From Kalaharituber pfeilii (taxonomy: Eukaryota; Ascomycota; Pezizomycetes; Pezizales; Pezizaceae), in contig WHUZ01000032.1 of NCBI GenBank assembly GCA_015179045.1, positions 496,001 through 560,000 of the forward strand: a stretch of DNA of 64,000 bases, in the 5' to 3' direction. Below the pieces are notes generated by a model, which made no database searches, had not been told where the DNA came from, and was given only the letters and a program-made list of their open reading frames with translations. Made by a program: the position numbers and the translations under genes. Below, piece by piece: positions 26,899 to 37,975 of the stretch. How positions within the stretch are numbered: the stretch's first letter is position 1; each line of letters starts with the position of its first letter.

Positions 26899-29800
26899 TT
26901 AGCATCGTTCAAAAATACGATACAGCCCCTTCAGGTTTGCCACTTCACTGACATGTGCAAGTAAGCTTTTTGGTGGCACCAGTCTTTTCCTGAATAGAGG
27001 GAACAACACATTCTCCAAGGCGTTCACAAGTTCCTCCTTTCTGCTCTCCAAATTGATATCTGCCCCCTCGCCGCCAACCGGGTCATTGGCGACAGGGGCT
27101 AAAGAGGATGGAAGCATCTCCGGAACATACCATCCCGCAATCTCTCTTAACATACTTTCGAAGCACTCAAGTTCACTTGTCCAGTCGACGTTCGGCCCGA
27201 GCCGAAGTAAAAATGTAGGGAGCTTTCCCATGCTTGGTAAATAACCCTTCACCAGCAATGGGAGGGTATAGATCGTTCCTTCCTCAGTGATTGTCATGTT
27301 GAAGTAGTCTAGCAACATCGCGCGCTTGTCTATAAGGAGGGAGGTTGTGGTCTGCGATAGCATGCAGCATTATTGTGGGGATGCATTAGTACACAAGCTT
27401 GGCATCATGGACATGCTAAACAGGCATGGGGATTGGACAAGGGTATATGCAAATGCACGTTGATGTAGATGGCATGCATGAATGGGAACGATGGGCAGGT
27501 ATAAGCAAAGAGGGGGTAAGTAGAAGAGAACAGGGTGGGCACAACGGTGCAACGTACATCAATAGCTTCGTCCCAGTCAAATGTGGACTCCTCGGAGTCT
27601 CCCATAATAACATCATCATGTGCTCGAATCTGCTTCTCTTGTTCTGCAGCAATCTGGAGAAGATCTCTAATTTCTAAAGGGGGGTCTAGTTTTATGGTCC
27701 CAAAGTTGCCGAAATCTGATAGTCCAACCTGATAGAATAGTTCAAAACTGCATGTAAACCAATAAGAGATTAGTTTATTAGTCATGAACAATTTAGTTGT
27801 CACCAATGAATGGTAGAAATGTTCCATGCGAGTAAGGCCCTGCACGACATTTGCAGAGTTTCTTCTTTGGACCCCGCTTTCATCCACCTGGGTAAGGTGT
27901 ACCTCACAAAAAGTAAAAAAACATGTCTAAATGGATGAGGACACAATTTCAGCAAAACGTCGAATGAAATAATTGACTTACCTAACCGCTGCATAATCAA
28001 CAAGGTAAAGCTTCACGCCATGCTGTATTGCAGCCAACCGGCGGGATTCATCTACGATACCAACAAATGTATGATCCCGGAAGACTTCACAAAGACCGTT
28101 ATGCATTGACTCTCTGACGTCTGCACGCAGTCGCTTTAGTGTCTTGTAATGGAATTCCTGCCATTCTCTGGGTTCCTCAAGAATCCTTTCGTCCCCAACT
28201 TCGATACAAAGTGAGTTTTGCTGCTTCAACAATGTCGTAATTTTCTGCGCCCTGGCGTCAACTCTATTGAGATTGTTTTCGTATGGTTTTTTAGCCTGTA
28301 ATGATTTGCCAATTCCGGAAGAGGTCCCCTTCACGTGAGTGGAAATTTGGGGCTGTGAGCTTTTATCGGATGCGAGAGGAGCATTATTGCCTCCTCCGGG
28401 TATCAATGTTTGCGTTAAGTAAGATCTAGAGGTGTCTACCGCGGCCAATTGCTTCCGAATCTGCTCAGTAATCTTTTCCACTATCTCATCTTCATGGAGG
28501 AAATTGACCTCCCGCTTCGTTGGATGCACATTGACGTCTACCCTATGAGGCTCAATCTCAATTGAGAGATACACGAATGGATGTCCGCCTTTAGGGAGGA
28601 AAAGTGCATACGTTGCTTCCACATTTTTTTTCACCAGAGATGATTCCACAGATCGATCTGGGTGTGAGTTAGCAAAAGAATGCAGAATGTAGCTCTGGGT
28701 CATAGCATACGGTTGATGAATAAAAGTAAAGCTGTCTTTTTCACGCTGTAATTTGCGCTACTCACCAGGCCAGTCGCCTTGAATCCAAGTTGTTTGTCGC
28801 TGACTTGCACAGACAAGAGTTCATTGGCAACTGCACTGCCATGGATATTGCGTATTCGATCGACAGTGGATGCGATTGAGGAAGTGGAGACACCCAGATC
28901 TGCATCCCCATACTGTTAACTCCGCATGCAAGTCAGAAGACCTAGCTTGTAACATGGGGTGGACACGGAGAGGAGGACCTTTTTACAAGAAAATGATACA
29001 CCGTCGCAATGCACTGCATAACGCCCCACAATGTCTAGAATCTTGGAATATTCTTCAGCGACAGACCTGAATGCTCTCCGTCGGCTAGGGACATTGTAAA
29101 ATAGATCCTCAACCTTAGAATGAAGGGTGTTAGTTGGAGTATCTGAGTTGAACGTAACGTGAGAGGGCTGACAAACTGTAATTTGTGTTCCTTGCTTCCC
29201 TGCGACAGGCTTAGGGTCCGCACTCATCCCTGGCTTTGGCGGAACAAGCTTTCCATCTGAATAGACAGCCCTGTAACAGTTGAACTTAGCGTTCTTCTTT
29301 TGATGAAGTCCTCCGCTTGCATTACCAACCTCCAGGCACAGTTTGAATCCTTGGTTTTTGTTGTCACCGTGAGATGTGCAATGTGACTGACGCTTGCCAG
29401 TGCTTCACCTCTGAAGCCATATGTTCCAATAGCCGCAAGGTCTTCGAACTGTTGAAGCTTGGACGTAGTGAAACGTTCGCAGAGAATTGGCAAATCATCT
29501 CGCTGAAGGTCACCGTGAGTTAGCCCTGGAGTAATTGTAACTTTGTGTACAATGATGACCATGTACGAACATTAATACCATGGCCGTTATCAGTTATTTG
29601 AAGCAGTTTCAATCCTCCATCCTTGACCAAAACCTCAATAGATGTTGCACCGGCATCAACCGAATTTTCAATCAGCTCCTTTAGAGCATGAACTGGGGCG
29701 ACAATGATCTCGCCCGCAGCAATTTTATTAACAACGTTCTGGTCAAGCGCCTATTTACGGATGATTGCTACATTGTCAGCTTATACTCAGGACTGCGGGC

Positions 29801-29913
29801 GTTAAGGTGGCACTAACCTTGATCCTGCGGGGTCCTGCAGGCGACGAGGATAGCGCTTCGTTGGCTTTTCTCTTGGTGCCCCGGACTCGCTGATTCTCTG
29901 AATCTACGTCCAT
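26899..29913 (-). CDS. mlh1: DNA mismatch repair ATPase MLH1
   Basis: MutL homologue. It forms the MutL-alpha heterodimer with Pms1, acting in the nucleus after MutS recognition of mismatches. Nine exons on the minus strand: 29913-29818, 29750-29571, 29502-29330, 29270-29177, 29113-28979, 28912-28711, 28657-27982, 27747-27558 and 27351-26899, giving 732 residues, normal for the family. The GHKL ATPase is intact: [11 protein letters not shown] and [15 protein letters not shown] (catalytic Glu and N motif), DNGHGIN, and [31 protein letters not shown] is restored across intron 4. The lyase-fold [11 protein letters not shown] follows. The C-terminus has the conserved [15 protein letters not shown] block and ends in FERC, whose final Cys contributes to the Pms1 endonuclease site. 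Met at 29913 is the first in frame. It is divergently transcribed from SYO1 across 329 bp with two MluI boxes. No defect is seen. Confidence 0.95.
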
Positions 29914-30242
29914 CGCTGTATTGATGTTTCCTATAACCACTTCCTCAGTGGAGGCCCTTCGTCAGCAGTATCGAGTGACTGTTGTACAGTGATGTTAATG
30001 AGACATGGGGAGGGTGACGCGTTGATTGCAAACGCGTGAGGGATGAGTCGCGTGCCACCGTGAGGTGGTTTCCCCGGTCCGAGACGAGCTTGGCGCCGCT
30101 CGGCTGCGCTTGACCCCGGCCCGCTCGCCAAGATTTACAAGCAGTCAAGAAAATCCTCTCCAGCTAGAATCCCCTCCGCCGCCTTCAGCCCGCCGCCGAC
30201 CAGATCCCACCAGACAGAACCGGAGCAGCAGCAATTGACGCC
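29914..30242. promoter_or_regulatory. Shared divergent promoter of MLH1 and SYO1
   Basis: Only 329 bp separate the start codons of the two outward-facing genes, so both promoters must lie here or overlap the coding ends. No clear TATA box is seen. Two MluI cell-cycle boxes sit about 105-125 bp upstream of the MLH1 start codon. Confidence 0.7.
30017..30037. promoter_or_regulatory. Pair of MluI cell-cycle boxes (ACGCGT)
   Basis: Perfect palindromic ACGCGT occurs at 30017-30022 and 30032-30037, 15 bp start to start. In yeasts and other fungi the Mbp1/Swi6-type MBF factor binds ACGCGT and activates replication and repair genes at G1/S, so control of MLH1 is plausible. The function here is inferred from the motif only. 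Confidence 0.55.
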
Positions 30243-32775
30243 ATGGGCAGAGCAAACCGAGTCCGCAAGAACAGGGAAACCAAAAAGGCCGACCCCCTCG
30301 GCAGTGTGCGGAACTTGGACATCGGCCAACATGCCGCAATTCGCGAGGCGAAGATTCTGCCTGTGGTCAAGAACATCTCGTCTCTTGAGGCTAACGAGCG
30401 AATTGAGGCAGTCACTGCGGTTGCGCATCTTGTGGAGGATCAGACGTGTCGGAAACTGCTATTGAAAGAGAGGATTGTGACTGTTCTTATGGAACAGGCG
30501 TTAAACGATTCGGCTCCTGAGGTGATTGTCAAGGGTTGGGGGGCTTTGCGAAATCTAGCTGTCGAAGAGGGCTATGATGTCTGCATTCACATGTACCGGA
30601 AAGATATTCTTACCCCAATCAGTGCTGCTATAGATAAGGTGTGTTAATATCCTCTGCAGCTTCCCCAAACCAATGTGTGCTAACTTGATTGACGTAGATT
30701 CACAAAACTATCTCGTTCCTTTTAAGTGATCCAAACTCTGTAGACAGTGTTGCGAAGAAGCTTGTCTGGACTTATGCGGAGAACGTTGTAGGGCTTCTCA
30801 CGAGCTTATGGTGGGCTATCGTTCACTTACATTCAATTACCTGCAAATCCTGACTCCTGAGAATAGCAGTGAGGGCACCGAAGAAATCGTCAATGCGGTC
30901 AACAAGCTCAACCCTCTCCCGTTCTTAATGGGATTATTGAGCCCTGAGTGCAAGACACCTAGAACTACGCAGAACATTGCAGCGCAATCCCTTAATGTCC
31001 TTACCGAAGAACAAGATGAGCTTATCCAATCCATTGTCGAATCTGGGGACGTATTTCTGCCATTGCTTCTCAAATTGCGGGATACTATGCCAGTAGGGCC
31101 CGCGGCTTCGCTTCTTCGGACCGTCGCTATTTGCGGTACTCACTTAAACCAATCCATCACCTGCTTAAAGATACTGACTGGGTTGACAAGGGGTGATGCA
31201 TAATATCTCTGATTTTGTCAGGGCATCCGAAAATAAAAACAGTGCCCTATCTGACGCCGTCAATCTCACAAAGGTCACTGCTCTTATTGACGCCGCAACA
31301 AAAATATTACCACCTACCAATGGAAATGTACCTACCACCGAAGAGCCGATTACAGAAGAAGAGCGATGCGATGCAATTCAAACTGGTCTCGAAACTTTGA
31401 GCTCCATCATAGCTTCACTACAAGAAGAAATTGATGGTAATATCTCTAAGTCGACAGCTGGTATGGATGATATGATGGACGAGGACTTTGAAGATGACGA
31501 AAAGGATGAAGAGGCGGTGGAAGAGATTGATGACTCTGCGGACGATGAAGCTATGCAAGACGATATTGCAATGGTGACGGCTGGAGACCGTGATTCTTCC
31601 GAAGAACCCACTGACTCTGCCGACCAATCTCCCACCTTTCATCTCATCAACGTTGCCATCCCCCTTCTCCTCCCACTTTGTAATCCTCAAGATACCACCC
31701 CGCGCTCTACTACAATCCAAATCCGTGCCTTGAATTGCCTGAACAACATATCCTGGACCGCCGCAACCACTCTCCCACATTCCTCTTCCCTCTTCAAAAT
31801 TTTCGAGAAGCAAGCCCCCTTAATATGGTCCTCCCTAATCGTTCCTATCCTCAATTCCAACTCAGCAGATGTCGAACTGGCCGAAGCTGTCGCAAGTCTC
31901 TCCTGGGCAATTGCAAAAACGGTCGGAGGTAAACTATCACTAAGTGAGGGCGGCGAAGGGGTTATTGGGGAGCACAAGCGATTCATGTCACTTTACAACG
32001 CTGCTACAACCGACGACCTCAGGACTAGATGTGTTGGCGTGTTGGGATGTTTAGGCTTAGCTCAAGGGAGGATCGAAGTAAACAAGGCAAGTCCATCCCA
32101 TTTCTTTCTAGCCAACTGAAAATTTTCAAATGTTCAGTGATGATTGCATACCCTATCTACACCTACCACGTGGTTCATACATTTCATCAAGATCACGTGA
32201 TCAAACAACAGAGATTACCTTTTTTGGCAAAGTATAGCCGGGCGAAGGATTCGTTTGGCTTTTTTTCCCTCGCGACGGCTTCAGCACGCGGGATAGGCTA
32301 ACAGTGCGATACAGGAAGTTGGTGTATTTCTTTTAACAATACTGTCATCCCTTCCTCCGACTGGCAATACATCCGCTGAACCGGCGATTGAAGCTGTGGA
32401 TGCGTTGTTTGACATGTACGCAGACGCGGACTTCGACTACGATGAGCCGGTATTTGTAAAACATAACTTTATCGATCATTTAACTGCCATATATCCAAAG
32501 TTTAAAGCTATGGTGTGTTCATTCCCCTTTCTACTACTTACGTTTATTGCCCGTATGTATGTATTTATGTATGTATGTATCTACGTATATGTCTGTGTGT
32601 GTGTTGTACATGTTGTCATAACCTCAAGGTCTGATAATTCACTGCATTGACATGTGGACTACAGACAAAGAAAATCGACCGACGGAAGTTTCCAGAACTC
32701 AGGGAACGTGGTGACGAGGCAGCCGTGAATCTGAGACGTTTTATAGATTATAAGAAGAAGGAAAGGGCGAAGTGA
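30243..32775 (+). CDS. syo1: Symportin Syo1, ribosomal protein import chaperone (HEAT/ARM repeats)
   Basis: Syo1 (HEATR3 family) captures Rpl5 and Rpl11 in the cytoplasm and carries them together into the nucleus with the importin Kap104. Six exons: 30243-30638, 30698-30810, 30870-31135, 31191-32086, 32315-32512 and 32665-32775, giving 659 residues. The N-terminus has the family pattern MGRANRVRKNRETKK...ADPLG, followed by ARM-like helices. A long acidic loop (MDDMMDEDFEDDEKDEEAV, about residues 349-385) matches the acidic loop known to contact Rpl11. The end has FDYDEPVFVKHNFIDHL, then a basic tail. Intron 4 (32087-32314) uses a GC donor (AAG|GCAAGT) with a normal AG acceptor; reading through it terminates. 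All other introns are GT-AG. Identity rests on overall family resemblance and the acidic loop. Confidence 0.92.
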
Positions 32776-33595
32776 TGACGATAATGTGCATGGACGATTA
32801 TGTTTGTTCTCGAAATAGGTGGTACTAATTTGTTTAGTATGAAAAGTTTGGTTATGAATCGGTCTTGATTTGAATAGAAAAGTTACCAATATGTACGGCG
32901 GGTGTATGATGGTATCGATTTACGAAGAAATTAGGTATATGCGACTGGTATAAATTACTGGGGTACTGTTATTGTGGATGGTAAATTGGGCTGTGGGGTA
33001 TAAGAGGAATCTTCTGCCCCTGTGGTAGTGAATGTGAAATAATAGGGCAGTTTTCACCACGACAATTCTGACTACCACGGCACCTCCAACCCAATAATTC
33101 GTTCCTATCGTCGAATCTTTCAACAACGCCAGTGCCATCTCATACCACCATGAGTGCACCCCTCGCTTCGCACACCACTCTGCTGTAGGCAGAATCCATC
33201 CCAAGAATCTGCTTTTGCTCCTTTTCCAGGCACATACACGCACTGTTTTTCACTGGAAAACAGCGACTACTGCTCCCACGTCATATCGCAAAAGGTGTTT
33301 TACTGTTCCTCGTTACCAATCAAGGTTTAGTCTCTGCCTTGCCACGTGTACGGCCCGTTCCGAACTGCAAAACCCTGAAGTTGAAACCCTACATAAGCTA
33401 GTACATAAGCGGCTGAACAAGGGGACGCAGGGTTTAGTCTGGTTGCGAAAGGATACAGAATCACGGAATTGGATCCTGAGATAATCGAATTGACATGACG
33501 TCAACTAAACAATCAGGGCTTACAACCGTCTTTGAACCTGTCAAAGTATTTCTGTTTACAACAAGTACATTTGTAATGTACAGTTCATACTAGAT

Positions 33596-34009
33596 ATGGT
33601 GCGTCCTTCATTCATATCAAATGCTGCTTCCTACCCGAATGCAACAAAAAACTATGATAACGACTTTTCATCCCATGTAAAATATTGTGCATATATATTC
33701 CTACATAGTAAACCCATGGCCGAAGCCCCAGCATCAACATGAAAGTTGATATCTCAAAAACCGATCTTTATACCAGACCCATATGCAAAACTTCAGACCT
33801 CCTTCCTCAGCGAAGTTTTACTCCATCACTCTAGTTTATACTCGCGTTCCCCTCCAACTCGATCCGCCACTCCCCTCCTGTACCTCCCGCAACCTGTTCC
33901 AACCGCTTCTCCGCCTCTGTTACATCGTTACCCTGAACCTGTGAATGTCCCAACAATGGTGTCATATAAAGGTACTACGACTCAGATCTTCTGGCGAATA
34001 AAAGTCTAG
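33596..34009 (+). CDS. Doubtful small ORF or pseudogene, unknown product
   Basis: I do not recognise this. One + frame runs from Met at 33596 through a second Met at 33716 (MAEAPAST) to a TGA at 33740-33742. It then continues open in the same frame to TAG at 34007-34009, encoding a protein-like stretch (IFIPDPYAKLQTSFLSEVLL, then HHSSLYSRSPP, ending TTTQIFWRIKV). Either the TGA is a nonsense mutation or read-through codon, or a 69-bp in-phase intron (33677-33745, GTAAAA...AAAG) removes it, giving 114 residues. The splice sites are weak and no good branch site is seen. Chance openness cannot be excluded. Confidence 0.2.
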
Positions 34010-34189
34010 CCAACTATTCGTCAGGAGAAAGAGCACAACATAGGACTTTGCAGGCTATGGAGTATGTGGTATGCAACTCTAGCAAGCTTCACAACAAACT
34101 AGTTGACTTAGTTTCTAATGACAACGTACCCGATCATCTACTTGATTGTGAACATATAACTACATATTGTTTATTACCCTATTTTAGTG

Positions 34190-34400
34190 TCCGCATCGGT
34201 CCAGGTCAGTCAAAGTCGGTTTTCTCACCTGACGGCCTACATCGACTCGAGGCGGCTTGGTCCCCGCGTCGGTTCTGGCAGAAATGGCTGACACCGGCTT
34301 ACCTATTGAGAAGGAGAGAAACCGACTTGGCCCGGAGTCGGTTTGTACAAAATCAGCGGCACCTACTCGGCGTCGGCTTGGAAACCGGCCCGAGTGCCAA
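34190..34400. repeat. Cluster of GTCGGYTT motifs with a perfect hairpin
   Basis: At least five copies of GTCGGTT/GTCGGCTT or the reverse complement AACCGAC lie within about 200 bp, at roughly 34211, 34268, 34320, 34337 and 34370. A perfect 9-bp inverted repeat (AAACCGACT 34319-34327, AGTCGGTTT 34336-34344) encloses an 8-base loop. It may be the remains of an element terminus; the origin is unknown. Confidence 0.5.
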
Positions 34401-35163
34401 CACTACTTCCGAGTGTTCTCATAATCTCTATCAACGCCGCCTTAGCGCCTTGGTTCGTGAAGTGGAAGTACATATATTCGTAGTGGTGTAGTCACTAAAA
34501 ATTCTAGAATTCAAGCTCTATTGACAAGCATGCAGCACTTTAATCATAGAACGGCGATTTATTCATATTCTTCCAGTGGAGTCTGCATTGAGGGATTCAG
34601 CTATTAAGTAAAGCATTATATGATGCGGATCACCAGGAGGCGACCATCATTGGCCCCAATCGATATGACAGAGAAGCAAATTACCGTTATCCGAAAACTA
34701 TGCGAGTGTCTAGTGGAATAAATGCAGCAACAATAGTCAGCTGTATTCTGACACTTTAATATCAATATAACCGGAAGTGGATGTTCTGGTCGAGAAATGC
34801 TGTTAACAAGCCCCGTAGTCAAGTTGCATATTCTCTCGCGATGGTCCAGTATGTTTATATAGAAGCACTAAACTACAGTAGTAAGTATATACGCCTAACA
34901 GACCTAGTCTCTATCAAGTTTGTTTACATAAATGCGTTTGCCGCTGCGCACCTTGAAAAGCGAGATTTCACGTGACTGCAGATGTATCTGTCATTGGTGA
35001 GTCAGCCTGTTTCTTGATTGTCCTCGTGATTGTAGTACAAGAAACTTTCCGAGCGGTCTCACATCAATGCTTGTAGTGTCGTTTCAAACAAGGATCTACC
35101 GTAGACCCCATTCTCGATACTTCCCTCACATCTACGACCATATTTGAATCGCAGGGAGTTGGA

Positions 35164-37457
35164 ATGAGTTCCTCATTCTCATCGCAGCGCCCCCGACCTA
35201 GCGTGTCTGTTCCGCCTGGAGTTTACTTCCGCTCGTCTACAGGACCTGTGCGCGGCTCGACAACTTCTCTCAATTCCCTCTTCGCTTCAACGTCACTTAA
35301 TAACTTAGCCGCGGGTACGGAGGATGATTTCCGGTCGCTGATACACCAGGCGTTCGTTCCGCATATTGGGGTACATGCGTCGGAGGATACCAACGCTCTT
35401 GCCAAAGATAAAGGATTCGCAAGCTTTAAGGACCTGATACGGCCGTTTGGAGAGAAGGTACAAGGGCGTGTAACCGTCAGAGATAGCCAGGGTGTAGGAT
35501 ATACCTATGATGATTTTGGGATACGAATACGGGGATTAAGTGATCTAGCTGCTGTACCGTCCCAAGAGAGTCGGAATACCAGAGCAAATGGGGGAGGGAC
35601 AGTTAACTCAAATACAAAAGAGCCCGGATGGATAGCTGGAGGAAATGTTCAGCATGTTGAGGATCTAGTACATGCATATGTGGACCATGCCGAGGAGCTA
35701 GCTGGGGCCTCATTGGCCACGGATACTGATACACCTACTACCGGGAAGGCCCTATACCTACTATACCTAAGAAGGCTGTTATCAGGAATGCCAATGTCCC
35801 CACATGAGACTTTTACACATCCAACAGCTTGTATAATAGCGATTTCCAGCAGAAACAAATCTCCGATAGAAACACTACAATCTCTATATTCTTCCGGGAG
35901 CAACATGGTGTTACCGAGCTATATCAGTAATGAGTATTTACGATATTATGTGCTGGTGCATGATGAAGATAAGGACGATATCATAAAGTTAGTTCCTCCA
36001 TAGCAGAAACGGAGGAAGTGGAGGTGGAAGCTACACTGAAGGTGGAATGGGGTAAGACGCTGGCTAAATTATGAGATAGATCGAATGCGCTGTTTGATCA
36101 GATGAAGAGACATTATGGGCTTCATTGTCATTTATTACGGCTGCGGTCGGGGCGAACAGTGATGACGGATGATGACGCAGTTCAGGTGCCGGCATGTCAG
36201 TGGTTATCAGCGGCTGAGGAGCTAGCTGACATAGGGATGAAAGGTTGAGATGCCCTAAAAAGGTCACTTTCTGCATATACTAATGAGAAGTTAAATATAG
36301 ATGGAGAAGAAGACGAAGCAGAGCCAACAACACTTTGGCTACCAGAGTCAGAAATAACAGGAATAAAAACCATGGTCCGAGAGATGGTGGCTCAAAGCAT
36401 CATACCATTCATGGAACGTTGTGTAGTAACTTGGAATGATCAAATAGCCTCGCGGCGGAAAGGTTTAAGCGGACGCTTTCTATCAATGTCAAAAAGATAT
36501 TTTGGATCTTCGCGGAGTTCTGGTTCAACTTCGACGAGCAATTACGATGCGATATCAGGGTCTTACATACCGACGTCTCCGGAGGCACAGATGAGAAAGC
36601 TGGCAGATTATGCATTTATGTTGAGGGATTGGAAGCTTGCGCACAGTATATACGATTTACTAAGGGTGGATTTTAGTAATGACAAGGCATGGAAATACCA
36701 CGCTGGTGCACAGGTAATTCCCTTTTGTTTGTCTCTCATAAATGGTGGCTGCGACTTACCGGTAGGCCCCTAGGAAATGACTGTGATTAGTTTGATCTTG
36801 TTAGGTCAGCCTTTAACTACAAAAATTCGACATGACACAGTAGAGCCAATGCTAGACCTTGCGCTGTACTCTTACCTCACAAGATGCGGAGCAATGTACT
36901 CTGCCCTTCGCGCTGTATTAGTTGCCGTGGAGCTTCTGCGGATCCGTGGAGGTGGAGCAGCAGATGATGCGGCACGGTGGGCAATTCGCGCTCTGGAAAT
37001 GAACATATTAGGACAAGTCGGCCACGCATTAGTCACTGAACGTGTCAGCGCTTGCTACGCCGTGCGGAAAGGCGTCGGCAGCGGTGCGTGGGGCGCCCGC
37101 AAACGAAAGACAGCCATGTGGAAAATTCTTGCTGCGCGGGACTGGATTGCCATTGGCAAGTCCCTGCAAGCGAGATATTGCATTGAAGAGGCTATGCCGG
37201 TATATGAGGGGACGAAGTTTCAGGGTATCGCAGGATTCATAAATCATTTGAAGGAGGCTTGTAATTATGGGGAGAAGGCCTTCTCCCCACTTGGCGCAGA
37301 AGCGGAGATATTGATGAGCCCGGAAGAGATGGATATGAATGGGAATATCGGGGAGCCAGTGGAGTTTGGGTCGAAGCATAAGAGGATACAGAGCGTGGAT
37401 GGGTTGCTGGATACGGAGGAGCGGGTGAATGATGACGCAGAATTTGTGGACTCCTAG
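35164..37457 (+). CDS. trs85: TRAPP complex subunit Trs85 (TRAPPC8 family)
   Basis: Trs85 is the specific subunit of TRAPPIII, the Ypt1/Rab1 exchange factor acting in autophagy and ER-Golgi traffic. Four exons: 35164-35987, 36080-36243, 36301-36713 and 36774-37457, giving 694 residues, close to the yeast protein. Family features seen are AFVPHIGVHASEDTNALAKDKGF and DLIRPFGEKVQGRVTVRDSQ with a following DDFGIR near the N-terminus. Joined across intron 1 is HDEDKDDIIKSNALFDQMKR, then HYGLHCHLLRLRS. The TMVREMVAQSIIPFMERCV and WNDQIASRRKGLSGRF block and a C-terminal helical repeat region (YAFMLRDWKLAHSIYDLLR) follow. Intron 2 is only 57 bp, with CTAAT 17-20 bases before its acceptor; without it the frame stops. 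Introns are GT-AG. RAD18 follows on the same strand 518 bp downstream. Confidence 0.92.
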
Positions 37458-37975
37458 GTCAGCTGGCCCTTTCTTCTACTATAGGAGATGATGTCTTTCT
37501 AATGCCCTATTTACTCTTCGGTCTTGGAATGAATGATGAATATGAGGAATAATGGTTTTTTATATATGAGATTGAGAGTTGTAAGGCGCACTATAGTATG
37601 GGAGTTTGATTTCTTTTATCTAGTGTCTCTTTGTTACTTTCCTCTTTTTCTTTCTGTCGCAGTCATTTTGCTTTCTTGTTACTCTGCACGGCCTGACTTC
37701 CTGGAATAATAAACACGGCGTTGAGTGTGGTCTTTCAGAAACCAAATCCAAGTTTGGCATGATCACGTGATATGTATAGCATCCTCAGGTAAGACAATTT
37801 TGTCTTGCCAAGACCTTAACGGAACATACGGGCGCGTAACCTCGCGTCTTCCTCGGAAAAGTGATCTTGTACCGCGTCCCATCAACTTTCGTCTCAACCT
37901 CAACTGTCGCCAGTCCGTCACTTGACCCTTCGCTTCCAAAGAGGACTTAGCGACGGACGGAACTGCCTACGGACT

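Larger units (their letters stand above)
32776..35163. other. Intergenic region between SYO1 and TRS85
   Basis: About 2.4 kb. It contains a TGACGTCA CRE-like palindrome near 33495, a doubtful small ORF at 33596-34009, and a cluster of GTCGG-type motifs at about 34190-34400. No other gene-like signal is seen. Confidence 0.45.

Noticed and set aside
28710..28765. Alternative MLH1 donor CTG|GTGAGT at 28765
   Set aside because: Reading on keeps the conserved [20 protein letters not shown] block in frame, so the donor at 28710 is the correct exon end.
31418..31813. Antisense open frames opposite SYO1, MLH1 and the PPR gene
   Set aside because: These are reverse-frame shadows of well-supported exons with no independent evidence.
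37829..37848. MluI-box-like GCGCGTAA and CGCGTC words upstream of RAD18
   Set aside because: Neither is a perfect ACGCGT, so they were not counted as cell-cycle boxes, unlike the exact pair upstream of MLH1.
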